Assembly: GCA_036971715.1 (NCBI GenBank)
Contig: JAVHJL010000001.1
Location: forward strand, 4,278,001-4,342,000
Length of the DNA stretch: 64,000 nt
Reading direction: 5' to 3'
DNA from: Arthrobotrys musiformis
Taxonomy: Eukaryota > Ascomycota > Orbiliomycetes > Orbiliales > Orbiliaceae
The position numbers were made by a program, and so were the translations under genes. Below are positions 1 through 15,440 of the stretch, piece by piece. The first letter of the stretch is position 1. Each line of letters begins with the position of its first letter. A model generated the notes under the pieces. The model had not been told where the DNA came from and did not search any database. It saw only the letters and a program-made list of their open reading frames with translations.

Positions 1-3000
1 GACCCCAGCTTTTTGTTGCATGGACCTAACGTTTGCCCCCTATATAAGCCAATCAAATGCAGAGGACCTGGTGTCTCACCACACTAATCGTAATCGAGAG
101 GATCCAAAAGCTATAAGACTCTTGCTGTTATAGCTGATCCATGGCCAGAGAGGGGCAGAATATCGAAATCACATTCGCAACATCGCGCATGACTGCAAGC
201 AGATCATCAGAGGCGAACAAACTCTTGATCTTCTTCACAAAGCAAGATCTCGGACACTTATTTGTATCCCAAAAATAAGCTCTAGATGCCGCCCCAGCTG
301 CCGTTCAACTAGAGCTAACGATATGCGTGGGTGAATAAAAACCTGCGGTCCAGAGCGTGCCGACGATCGAGGTCTTCGATATGCAATCGTAAAACAGCCG
401 AATTATAGCGAACCGGGTGTGCATATGCCGCAGTCAAGTAGACACGCATACGTACGCAACGCCTGCTAGGCAGTGTTGGCCATGTATGTATGTACTTGCA
501 TACATACGTACCGTATACAAAGTAGTTTTTGTTCTTGGATGGCCTGGCCTTGGCCTTTTGGTTCATGATGGTCAGTTTTCCGACTGATCCGGCTGTATAC
601 ACTCCGTTAGAGTTTCGAAAACAGCTCCCAAGGTTTTATAGATTGTCACTTTTATACTCCGTAACTTGCGACACGGCAACTTTATGGCCGCGTTCGCCTA
701 GTCAGACGATTACCCACTGATTTGGTAACACTATCCATATTAAACATCTCAAAACTTTATAACAATAAGTGTTCGATGTCAACGGGGCTAGAATATATCC
801 CTTCTGTTTCGCTATATTGAACGTCTTAAGCTTGGAAACTCAACTCTTTGCGGTACAGCCGCGCCGATCCAATGCCGGGAAAACTTTCAAGCCCATGTAC
901 ATCTGTCAGTCAGTACTTCTTACGTCTCTCAGAATTTGCACAAGGAGCTTCAAGGGGCCGATGTATTCTAGATGCAGGACCTGACCTTGCAGTGTCGATC
1001 CTGGTAGATTAGGGAAGGATCACTTCGACATGGAGCAAGGTCCTGTGAGTTTACATTCTTTGTAGACAAAAGGGTATACTATACAACGAAATATAGTTTG
1101 ATAGCAAAAAAGTTGCCGTCTAAGTACGTTCGAGATGGCCTTGATGTTGGCCCTCTTTTAGGCCTGCAGTCCAGCAGCCATATTCGTCTATTGCGTACGT
1201 TATAATGACAAAACATGCGTCCTTGTCTTTGGGAGGGATCCACTGTACAGATCCTGCCCCTCGCCTATGTAACTTCGATGCACATTCCAACGCCTCGAAG
1301 GGGCAATACCTAAAGGGACCGATATTCCTACCTGCGAGGCTGTTTAGACCTTCTTGAGACAATAGCTGCTCGGATCGGTGTGCTACAGCAGGATCTCGAG
1401 ACGATTACCCTGCATTGCCTTTTGTTCGCCTGCTGCAGCGCCGCGGGAAACGAGGGAAGGCAAAAAAACGCAAGTTTTCCATTACCCATTTTCCCTTCGC
1501 AAACCTTCCCCTCTCCTTCTTGTCTCGCCACCATACTAGATACTGCCATGTGCGAAATGTAATAACACGGGAAGTTATATGCCTAAGAGGAATTAACGGT
1601 CTCCACCCCTCGTCAATTCTCAAGTGGCTTGTCAGGGATGTTTAGTTTGCGAGAGACATTTTCAGGTACCAGATACCCTTATTTCCACAGGAAAATATTG
1701 CCGGCCACAAGTATCCGAACCAAACAGACTTTTCGGCTTCTGAACTTGCCAAAAAAAAGTGGGTCTATGCTTGCTTTCCAAACCCATTTTCTGCAACAGC
1801 CTCTCTTACTCTTTTTAGTGATATCGTGCCAGCCTCTTCGACCCCTTCGAAAGTCCTGCCCATTATTCCCCACATAAGAGTTATTAAAGTCGACTTTATT
1901 ACCCCACCATCTAATACCTAAGCTTACCATGACATGATATCGCGATGTGCTTACCCAATTTCATTTATCTTGCAGACCTGCATGCAATAGAGAACAGGCA
2001 GTTCATTCGGGATGAAAAAGAAGTCAAACAGGCCCCCCCTTTCCGACTTGTATATTTCACTCAACATCAAACCTCGCCAATCAATCTAGCCGTCCTGCAT
2101 ATGCCTTGCATATAGGATTGGAATGGGAGACAGGTTTCTGAGAGTGAGGATGAGGAGGGGTTGTTCCGTCTTGAATCCATAGTGATAACTAGGGGGAGAA
2201 AGCCCCCCTTTCGTGCATTACGCATACGAAGTTCTTCCCAAAGGCCAACATATGTAGCCCGTACATTTAACAGGCCTGCCATGATGGCGTTTCATCCGAT
2301 CAAAAAAACCAAAGAGAAAAAGTGCCGAAAGATCCGCCTTGATGGTTGTGGCTTGCCCAAAATTAAATCCTCCTACCACATGAGTTAACTCAACCAAATG
2401 TACTGTACCGTACTGGTTGCAGTTGCAGTTTGCAGGGTGTAATTTATTTTTCTTTGGACTGCAGATGGGCCCGCTGTCAACACATCAGTGGACCAAGGAG
2501 GTGAGTGTTACACTAGAGGAACTTTCGATGCCTTCTTTTTCTTTTCCTCGAAAAGAAAAGAAAAAGTCTATGACCCACTTTCTTATGCTCACCAGTTTGT
2601 GATATCATATGCGGCCACTATTAATGTTAGAAAAGGCCAAGAGGCCCACAAATCAGCGACACTCTTCGCGCCGAATTTGCGAACCGAACAAACATGGCTA
2701 TTAGGACCGAAGAAAGCATAGTACCACGGCTTGGCCCCCCAGCCGGCCGTTAACCTTCCATTCGATCCAAGCCGTCGATTGTCAGACTTGAGGTAGTTTA
2801 GCAAGTATTATAATACTAGCTGTATAACAAAGGAGGTTTGGCAAAAAAGCATGAGACCTATCGATCTCGGGATATGACCAAAAACGAACATCCAGTGGAT
2901 ACGAATTCGAGGGCTAATAAAGGGAAGGCGGGCAAATGCTCGAAAATCATAACGAAAAGGCCCCGCTTTGATACAAACACTAATATTACATTTGTATTTT

Positions 3001-6000
3001 TCTAGCCTGGTTTCGTGTTCTCCGCCACGTCCTTTCGCAACTGCATCTCGATCGCCGCTATCCTGTTCTCCCACCGATCATACATTAGTGTCTACAAGGG
3101 GACAACCCACCTTTCGTGCCAATCAACGTAACGATACGAAGGTACTTTTACGGCTAATATTGCCCATGCACGTACATAGTCCTACTTGTCAAAAGGCCTA
3201 GCCGATACGAATCTGATACATCACACACATCACCAGGCCTGCCATTTGATCAATAAACGTGAAAAGAAACACCGGCTGCGCTGTCAACTTTTTATTCCCA
3301 TGTGTTAGCTCGATAATATACATGAAATGCCTATATAGAACGCATACATCGAGCAAGTACCCCCACAGAAACATGCACACACCCCTAGCACAGCATTCCA
3401 TCGGCATGGACGGACAGTCAAGCAAGGGCTAATTTATCCCGGGAAAACTACCGTCGTGACCACAAGTCCGGTACTTCTTTTCTTAGCGGTGTTATATATT
3501 ACCAATACGAAAAATGAATATTCAAATGCATGCAAATCACACACACACGCACACGCACTAGCTTGGCTGATCAGAAGTCAGAACCAAAGAAAATCAGTAA
3601 CTAAAATAAAATTCCAATCCCACATGTGGAAACCTTTTAGCCCGACATAGAGCGTGGATCCTTTCGGATATCACAACCCATGGATAACGGGCTGTCACAT
3701 ACATAGTACATATTCCCAAGCCCATCTATTCGGAATTTACGACACAAAAAGCTGCACTAGCACCACCCCCTAGAATGTTCGAGCAATACCAAACTTTAAG
3801 TTGGTGCGGTGGAGCCGATCTATACTGTGTACGTATCTGTGCGGATTTTCGAACGAGCTCTTCGAATATAAGTCTGATATTACATGAGACTGTACTCTCA
3901 GAGCCAACTACAAAGAACCAGCATGTGAAAAAAAGGAAGTAGCTCTATTTGATATGAATAGTTATATCGACGCGCATAGACGACAAACTATATTTCAAAA
4001 TAGGGAAATTGCAAATCTCTCTGATCTGGTTGGGGTAACGTTGTTTTCTCGCAAATAACATCCAATTTTCGATTTTTGTGACATCTTCAATATGTCATTT
4101 CTATTACAACGGATACTTATAATATATGACCAAGAGTCAGTAGCTGTTTCTATCCGTATAACATAATCAATGACCACATGACAGGAAAAAATCGCTCGAT
4201 CGTTAACCTGCAACCAACGAATAATATCACAGAATCTCAAATTCGGGCTGAACGGTTTTTTTTGCTTTCTGATACAGTATGGTGCCAATTGATGACGGAA
4301 CCAATTACCGAAGAACCCTTACGCCATCATACGCCACATACGTGTGCAAGAGGGTTTTAGAAAAGAAATCCCCTCGTTCGTTAGCCTCCGCTCACAGTAA
4401 GCTCGTATATACTGCGAATATGAATCCTGGGTTGTTTCGAAACAACTACCAACCCGTATTGCTACTGACGGTTGCAAAGTTGTTCGAACTGGGGGGCTCT
4501 CGTGTTGGAATTTGAGTAAGAAGTTAACGTTAGGCCGCGATAGGCAACCCAACAAGCTTAAGCTTATCCACCAAGATGTAGCCTTTTTAGATCATATGTG
4601 AGAAATCCACAGCATCGAAGCCAAGCGTTAACAAGCTGTGCCTCGTTACCAATGTGGTGCATTTTGTACATCTTTGAACGCGCGTTCGAATGTTCGACCG
4701 ATCGGGTCAGACGGTTACTTGGCCACCTAATTGGCACAGATATCACACACACTTATAGCATGACATGATCCAACATCTAGAAAAATGTTCCAAGCGATGC
4801 TCTAGAATGTTAGGTTAGAAGGCTTGTACATCATGTACGATACATCATTTGTACACACATCCTTTCTCCCGATCCGAGTGAGATTTTTTAACTCTTTTTC
4901 TCAACCGATTATTCGAAATAGGGTGTGTGGGTGCTGTGGATCTTATGGAGACTTGTTTTGTTGCAATTGTTACCGAAAGGCTGTGCTCAGGGCTGAAGGA
5001 GTTACATGTTTAAGTTGGGTTATTGTGGGGAACTATTTTCCCAACCCGTATTTCGTAACTGTAATAATTGTCTACTAACGAACTACAAACTTTACTTCGC
5101 CAATTGTAAAACCCACTAACATGCATAATCGTGTATAAGTTTCCCGATACCTTAGTTTAGGTAGCTAAACGGGTAGGCAACATTGTTTTCGGGCCAATCT
5201 CCCAAGTCTCGGGAATCTCCCAAAAAAAACTGCCATGCAAAGGATTTGAAAGGGGGGGTCCATAACATACGAGGAGGCGTTTACCTAAAAAGAATGTTGT
5301 AAGCCTCCCGGCACTTTGCAGAAACATCCATACCTTCATTGCATGTTGGTCAATCGATGTATTGGAGAAATGTATTGAACATGTTTAGGAGAACCCCTTC
5401 ATGTGGATACCTTTTTCAGCCGCGATATGCTGTGGGATCAACTTGCATCTCCTAATACGGCATGTATCCGCAAGATCAAATGCTGAAGAATTGCTTCTAA
5501 TTATAAAAAATATTATAGGGAGGGCGACGTACGGACCCGATGAGATGCATCTCAAAGGATGCTCCCTTGCTACCCGAGAAAAAGGTGTTCTTGAAGAGGG
5601 ATCTCCTACCCGAGATCGTTGCCGAGCGTACAGAATTGTCATCCTGATGAACTGCCTTGGCCGATAGCTAGGCACTTGCAAGGCAACGTCGTGCCGTCTC
5701 TAGGGTCAAACATCACAGGAGATATCCCCATGAAGCGGAGGTCAAAGTATAGTACATCGTATACTTCCACGTAGATACCAGACACACGCTTATACCAAAA
5801 GCATCTCTCCTAATGACTACCTGCATATCCTAATATAATACTTTACAACAAGTGCATCTGATTGATCACCAACCAATAAGACATCTTCGCATTCACAAGT
5901 CAAAAAGTCTTAGGACCTTATTAGAAACAAATAAGACAATACAAGACACTAGAGCAAGGCAGCAAGGCGTCTCTCAAACGCAAAGTGTCGCTACAAAGCT

Positions 6001-9000
6001 GCAATATTTGCTTGTGTACGACGGTACCATTCGGTACCGCTAGCCCTTAGCTTCGAAGGCCCTTTCACCTGTGGAGAGGGGGCCAGCGGCGGATAGCTAC
6101 ACCTACCCCTGTCTTTGTTCCCATGTTCGCTTAAAGGGTAGCATGCAGGTGCAGGTTCGCGTATAAGCCAGAAACCCGAGATGCTAAGTTTAGCTAACAT
6201 AACCTCACCTCATGTCTAATTCACCTCACGATCCTTTCCTCAATACCTAAATACCATCTATCCATCGCAGGATCGGAATCGCAAATACAGGGGTCTCTAC
6301 CCGAATACTTTCCCAAGATCGAAGGGATATATCACATATAATTTGTGGAATTAATTACGATCTTCAGAACAAATATGCCTTGTTGACGTATACAATCATG
6401 CTCCCATACAGCTATCGCAATTTCCAATATCACAAATAAAAGAATCCTAATCTACCGCTGATCAGCCGTCGGAACGGACTGGGCGTCTGGTTCGGAAAAA
6501 CCTCCAACCAACCAGCGAGCTAGTTGCGCCATGGTATATTGGAAATGACAAAAAAAAGCACCAATAGACCATACCAATACGTATCAAGGAAAGGTCCACC
6601 GAGGGCTGACCGCGAAAAGCGACAAATTTAGCATTTTTTGCGAACTCCACCGGTTCCCGTCACCCTCGGTGTTACGCAACGAGACGGGGGGTTATATGCA
6701 ACTCCTAACAAAAAACAAAAATCCCAAGCGCACGAAAAAAAAAAAAAATGAAATAAGAAAAATGTTCCGAAAACCAAAAAAGTAACGGAACTAACAAAAA
6801 AGCTGGCTTTTAACGCCTCAATGTGCTATACAGCGTGAGCTGTGCAAGCTTAGCTCAGCTCAGCTAGCTATACCCGCTATCAAAAGAAACCACCCAAAAA
6901 TAAAGGGAGCGATATACACCGGCACGGGATATTTCTCACGGTATACATACACGCATGCATACTCAAATACCATCAATATAAGCTAGAATCTACAAGTATA
7001 GTAAACCCAAGAAAAGATTATATCCCGTATGCGCAAGAAAAGCATGCACATTCCGTCCTCCACAAAAAAATATTGCATACCAAGCTACTGCACCCCGCCG
7101 GCTTAGCTTAGCTTCCAAGCGGGGGAGGAGGGTATATTTTCAGACTGATCGGCTTACTGATTCAAAAGGGAGGCATCCACAGACGCCCCATCGTGCATGT
7201 CGGATCCTATATCCGTTAGGGAGCGCGGAGAACCCTTTACCGCACGGCGCTTCCCCATTGGCTGCCGGTATATAAAAAAAGGGCGTCAAAGGAAGGGAAC
7301 TAAAAAAATCCAACATGAGAGTAAGGGAAAGCCCACCAAAAAAGTGGGTTATGCAACCCTAACGTAAAAAAGTAATATCTGAGTATTTCCTTTACGTAGA
7401 CCGCCAATGCGTCATGATCACGATATAATGGCTATATCTGTCGTCCGATACATGTACGAGTGTCTGATCATCCAATCCAACAAGAAAAACTTGCAAGACA
7501 AGACATCACAAGAGAACCCTTTCTGACCAAAAAACAAAAAAGTTTCCGGTCCATAACTGACAAAGGATCCGTAATCCTTAGGGAAAAGCCCACCAACCAG
7601 ACATAAACCCGGACAGCCCGGTTTCCTAAATCCCGAGCATGAAATTCTTGTTCTTTCCAAAAACCATGCCGTCGGGTGGAACTGTGCCACCGCTCGGCAT
7701 ATATGCATGAAGATCACAGATTGGGCCCGCCAAAAACAAAAAAGAACAACGAAATGTTAAAGGTCCCAAAGAACGGTTGGTTGGAAAGGAATGGGGTATA
7801 TGGCACGGCTATGCACCCCCAAACCACAGCTATGCTAGCAAAAAGGAAGGCCAGCGTAGCTTAGCTTAGCTTAGCTATGCAGTTATGCCCATAAATTAGA
7901 ATGGCACAGTGAAAACGCATTACACGACCTACGTGTAAACATGCAGCCTTCCATACGAACAAGGAAGGCGATAATATGATATCCAATTCACCAACTGGCC
8001 CGGGCCCACTCGATCGTACGTTATCATCACCAACCCGACACTGCACCGTGCCGTATACAAACCTAAAAGTTCTAGTTTTTTAGTTAGACAAAAGAATTAA
8101 AAAGCTACACCCCTCCAAAATTAGATCTCGCATTAACATTGAATCTTAAACATTTCAGGGATAACGGAAACAACGTAACCAAATGTATCGTGTCGACAAT
8201 TCGGCTTGACTCGAAAAAGAAAGGGTGTATTCCAATTTCTCGATTCAACATACCACAAACCCAATTGCGTTGTGCCCAACAAAACCCTCCCCAAGACAAT
8301 CAACATGCATCTCGTAAACAGGAGCATCTAGATTGCTCCACCTAACAACAGAGTGAATGTCCGACATGGTATCCCCCCCAGCAAAACAAGGTTACACAAA
8401 TTTTTTACAGCCTTCTTCCCTCCGTCTCCGTAGCAAATAAAGATAATTGATAACAATCTCTTCCCATTTCTGAAACACTCCCCCCCAAAGGCGCAGATCC
8501 TTCAACACCAGCCTTTTTGTCTCGTTCCTCAGAGATCCACTTCCACACTCACAGATCTGATATCAAAGGTAATTTTCGTGACACACGCACACACACATAG
8601 ATCACGAAATCCGCTCAAGTGGGAACTTAATCAATGCACAAGAGCGAGGAAAAAGTCATATGGTGTAACAAATAGTTACAACCCAACCTGCTTTAACCAG
8701 GAGGCACAGGGGTTCAGCCTTCTTTATCCCAGGGTAAACGATATCATATTCATATCGTATCATGAGGCTTTTTTGGTGGTGTTCTATACGTAACTATTTG
8801 GATTTTTATGGTTATCAGATTTGTGACTCGAGCCGCTTAACTTTTTGACTTTTTGCGGAGCTTGTGGAAGGGGGGTTTGTTGCGTTTTTTTACATAATTT
8901 CCCTGACCGTGGAATGGATATGCATTACATTATGCGGGTACCGGATACCGGAGAGTAGCGCGAGCTGGCCATGGCGAGAAGAGTCCCATGATCTCATCCC

Positions 9001-9652
9001 AACTTCTCCTACGTAAAGTGCCTTCCTAAACGAACACAAAAACGAATACGAGGATGAACAAAAATTTGAAAGAAAAAAAGAAAGAGCCGTGATCGCGTTT
9101 TGTGACCACCCCTTCCTTGTATCGTGTTCTATTGGTCTGTTGACAGCTTTATCTAAAAAAGAATTTCATGCAAAAAAAGTACATATCTCCTCTCGTATAT
9201 CTCAGAAGAAAGAAGGAAAACCCCCGCAAGTAATACAAAATGGCTCGAAAGTCAGAGTAACGAAAACAATGCTGTTAGAATATAAACTCACTTTTTTTTG
9301 GGACCCACTTAACGCTATATTTAGTAATAGAAAGAAATCAAATCGTGGGAAGAAGAAGGAAGCCTTTATCTCCTGGCGTTCAGGAGATCAGGAGAAGACG
9401 GCGAGGGTTTTCCTGCACGACCCGTGCCGTCCTGCAAGCTGTCAGGCGAGCTGAGCGAATCCATATCTGTAGCCAACCCGATCGCGAGGTTTTTCTCGAA
9501 AGCGAGCATTTGTACCCCTGTGTATACATTCGATTCGCAAACCTTTTCTTCTTTCCCCACAGATGCTAAGATATTCGAAACAAGATGCAAGGCAGCATAA
9601 CGCCATAACCTAGAAAGAATAAAATAAAATAAAATAAAAACGAGGCGTGTGG
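1..9652. other. Gene-free stretch (about 9.6 kb)
   Basis: No open frame here is long enough, conserved enough or joined by convincing splice signals to be called a gene. Short frames overlap in several phases on both strands, as expected by chance. Visible structure is limited to a TATATAA box near 41, A/T homopolymers (for example near 6739), short CA/CG runs near 3540 and 8585, and a recurring GCTTAGCT motif near 6845, 7101 and 7855. I see no terminal repeats, transposase-like frame, tRNA or CRISPR-like array. It may be a large regulatory region or hold non-coding RNA; nothing in the sequence proves either. Confidence 0.6.
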
Positions 9653-12497
<2,845 letters not shown>

Positions 12498-13290
12498 CTT
12501 TTTTGAAATCTTCTTCTCTTTCTTCTTCCTTCGCTTTTCTTCTTCGTCGGATCGAAGAAATAGCGAGACGTAGATAGAGAGATTGAGGCCAAGGAAGATG
12601 AAGCAGGGACGTATCCGACTCGGAGGCTTAAGGAATCCCCTTTCAAGCCTTTCTTTGACAAATTGTTCAGGAATAAAAAGAGCAATTCCGGGAGTATTTG
12701 CTCTGTGGAATATAGTTAAAGCGGAAGATTATCGATATCAACGAAATGGTTAGCCAGAGATTATTTTTTTGGTTTTTGGTTTTTGTTTATTTTGTAAAAA
12801 AAATCTAGCAGGAGATGAAAACAAGAGAGATGCAGCAGCAGCAGCGGCAAGTCCCTACCAGCGAAGAGCACGTAGACTTGAAACCCCCTCTGGGACAAAT
12901 TGAAGCATTCGAGGGCTTCCCGGCAGTTCGATATTCGACGATGGCAATGCCGAACCAGCACAATGAAGCGGGGATGGATGGACAGATGCTTTGATGGTTG
13001 GTGGTTGATGTTGATGGAGGCGAGATGGAGGATGAGCGGGAAGCGGAGGCGAAGAAACACGAGAAAAGCTGATGAGTCGTCCGTCCGGCTTCGATGTGAA
13101 CGTTGTTTGAGTTGGGTTGGACGTTGTGTGTCGGCTGTTCTTGGCAGCTGCTTTATTAGCAAGCGCCCGCCAACCTCATTCGAACTTCTGTTTTGCCCAT
13201 CGATATCAGCCCGCAAAACTTTTCACCAGTCAACAGCCAAAACCACATTTAGAGAGACCCTTGAGAGGCTTCGTACACAGAGATACAAAG
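12498..13290. promoter_or_regulatory. Divergent intergenic region between prp4 and tma7
   Basis: About 790 bp between two divergently transcribed genes, so it must hold both promoters and 5' UTRs. It has a T/A-rich patch near 12765-12805 and short CAG repeats near 12833. No gene is seen; open frames on both strands are mutual shadows. Confidence 0.5.
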
Positions 13291-13785
13291 ATGTCCGGAC
13301 GTCAGGGAGGAAAGGCAAAGCCGTTGAAGGCTCCAAAGAAGGAGAAGAAGGAACTTGATGAGGTATGATTCATTCTTAACATGACCGTATCCCTGTGATT
13401 ACATTGATCACATAGACTACAAACCTTCCCAAGGACCTCCCGTATTAACGTCTTTCTGCAGGATGATCTCGCCTTCAAGGAAAAGCAGAAGAAGGGTATG
13501 ATTTAACAACTTTTTTAAAAGAATCATTTGAAGTCGCAGCGGAGACTGACTTTGTGGCAATCGTGCAGAGGCTGCTGAATTGAAAGCCGCACAGGCGAAG
13601 TATGAAGCTACGAATGAATACCCCCTCCTTCCTGAGAACCCTCGCTAACGGATATTACCTATAGAGCTGGTCAAAAGGGCCCCATGGGCGGTAGCGGTAT
13701 CAAGAAGTACGCTTATACTATGCCGGACACAATAGCTACACAATCCGATACTAACAAGTCCGTCTCTAGGTCTGGCAAGAAGTAA
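13291..13785 (+). CDS. TMA7: Translation machinery-associated protein 7 (TMA7)
   Basis: Five tiny exons (13291-13362, 13462-13495, 13569-13599, 13665-13706, 13770-13785) give 195 nt and a 64-aa basic protein. It starts MSGRQGGKAKPLK, has the family segment AFKEKQKK in the middle, and ends GGSGIKKSGKK, which matches the short TMA7/CCDC72 family at both ends. The family is associated with ribosomes and translation; its exact role is not well defined. Each junction has GT/AG signals and restores family sequence. Too short and too divided to be found as one open frame. Confidence 0.93.
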
Positions 13786-14086
13786 ACCATCTATACCCGG
13801 CATATCCTTCAGTCAAGATACGGCAAATGCATTGGAACGAACCTGAGACGCATGGGCCGCTCATTTGGTGTTAAACGGGGTTTACTGGATTCTAGGTTTT
13901 AGACATGTTATATCATCAAATATCAATCCTCACATCCGTCCATCTATATGTTCATACGCATATATGGATATAAAATCTATTGCTTGCCTGCAAAGCTTTA
14001 AAGCCATCGCCAGATTACTATTAGAGACCTCTATACCTATCTAATCTACACGTTCTCTATCGTATAACCCCCCATGATGAGACCTT
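13786..14086. other. Convergent 3' region between tma7 and the PAQR gene
   Basis: About 300 bp shared 3' flank of two convergent genes. Nothing beyond AT-rich UTR-like sequence is seen. Confidence 0.5.
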
Positions 14087-15440
14087 CTATGTGCACTGCA
14101 CCCCATTGGCATGAGCGTTATCAAACGACACCACCATCCCCTTCAAATGACATCCAGCCCCAACCAGCACCAAAACATGGAATATCTGATGACTAGCCCC
14201 CACGATATCAAACCTCCCTGGCATCCACCTCTCCGGCACTCTAGCAGCATACAACAACGCTCCAACCAAATAAGCCGCCCCTTCCGCCAACAGCCAACTC
14301 ATCGCCGACCTCCTCTCCACCTCTTTAATCCCATGCAACTGAATCCCGTGCACTATAGGAAGTACACCCGATAACCCCATAGCCACAAACATCGACGTCC
14401 TAACCGGACGGTATTTTGGCGTTCTGAAATGCGGATGAACCGATACCGTGGCACATGCAATCGCAATCGTGCAGATCTAAACCTGAATTTAGCCTCACGC
14501 CCCCCTCATGGAATGCCATGATATCACCACCAAAAACTCACCATAGTCCAATACCCATCCCTGATAAGCGTCTCACACATAAACCCATAATAAACACTCG
14601 GAATAAAACTCCCGGTAATCAACCCCACAATTCCAACGTAATCCAATACATTCCACAACTTGGCCGCCTCGTGGCTGTGATTGCTCACGGTATGGTAAAA
14701 CGCCGACATACCCAGGCAGAACAGACATCCTATGAAGAAACATAGGAAGGCGTATATATCCCCCGAACTTGCTGACGGGTAACGGGGTGATAGGGTTGCG
14801 TAGAGTATTGAAGACAGGACCCCGAAGAAAACGGCGCCCAGGAGGTGGCTGTAGATGTTTACGGTCTCATTATGCCAGTATGTGAGCGACCTCAGTGATT
14901 TCAAGTACGACGATGTCGCCGGTCTACACATATAACAAGCCGTTAGAACAACCATCAAGAGATTTATTTTGGGGCAAAGGGTTCAATTCTCACCGGTATC
15001 CAGATAAAATAAAGTGGTTATCCCTATACCACCCACCCATCATGTCAACATTCAACTTCTTCCAAACCCCAGCATGGTAACCAAAACATCAATATCATCC
15101 TCACCTCTGCCATTCCTCTGAAAAATACCCCAAAATCCAGTTAGCAAGCCTAGTCCTTCTCTAAATGTGTTGGAACCTTGTTGCAACCTACGGAGTTCAT
15201 CCCACATGCATGTCAACTTCTCAGCAACCTTCTCGACTACTTCCCGTGTGACCTGCATACCAACGTGCATTTTAAAGTTAGCTGAATGCCGTTCCTCAAA
15301 CGGGAGCCTCCCGCTGCATAAAAAGTATTTTGTGTGGAATTATAACTAACCTCAGCGGTCTCATGAACCACATCACTCGCGGATAGATGGTGATGATGAG
15401 AATGCTTCTCCTGTTTCGTAGTTCGCTGCCTGACCTCCAT
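14087..15440 (-). CDS. Adiponectin receptor/haemolysin III (PAQR/Izh) family membrane protein
   Basis: The conserved core lies in exons ending at 14994 and in 14923-14542 and 14476-14087. It carries DNHFILSGYR, then the family signature WHNETVNIYSHLLG, AFYHTVSNHS, a run of hydrophobic segments consistent with seven TM helices, and the late HQIFHVLVLVGAGCH motif with the predicted metal-binding histidines. Fungal members (Izh proteins) act in membranes in lipid/zinc homeostasis. A first exon at 15440-15351 (His-rich HSHHHHLSA) and a second starting at 15252 (VTREVVEKVAEKL...) give an N-terminal extension. The junction between the second exon and the exon carrying DNHFILSGYR (about 14995-15180) could not be resolved in frame: either an exon/intron choice was missed or there is a frameshift. 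Family call is firm; the N-terminal model is not. Confidence 0.85.

Noticed and set aside
1120..1362. An 80-aa minus-strand frame that looks moderately protein-like
   Set aside because: Short, without recognised motif, and no flanking exons could be added.
5385..5681. Opposed 98- and 88-codon frames
   Set aside because: Both strands are open over the same bases; neither has a domain or splice context.
9089..9454. A 121-codon plus-strand frame next to the prp4 3' end
   Set aside because: Lysine-rich low-complexity translation of A-rich DNA; no family and likely prp4 3' flank.
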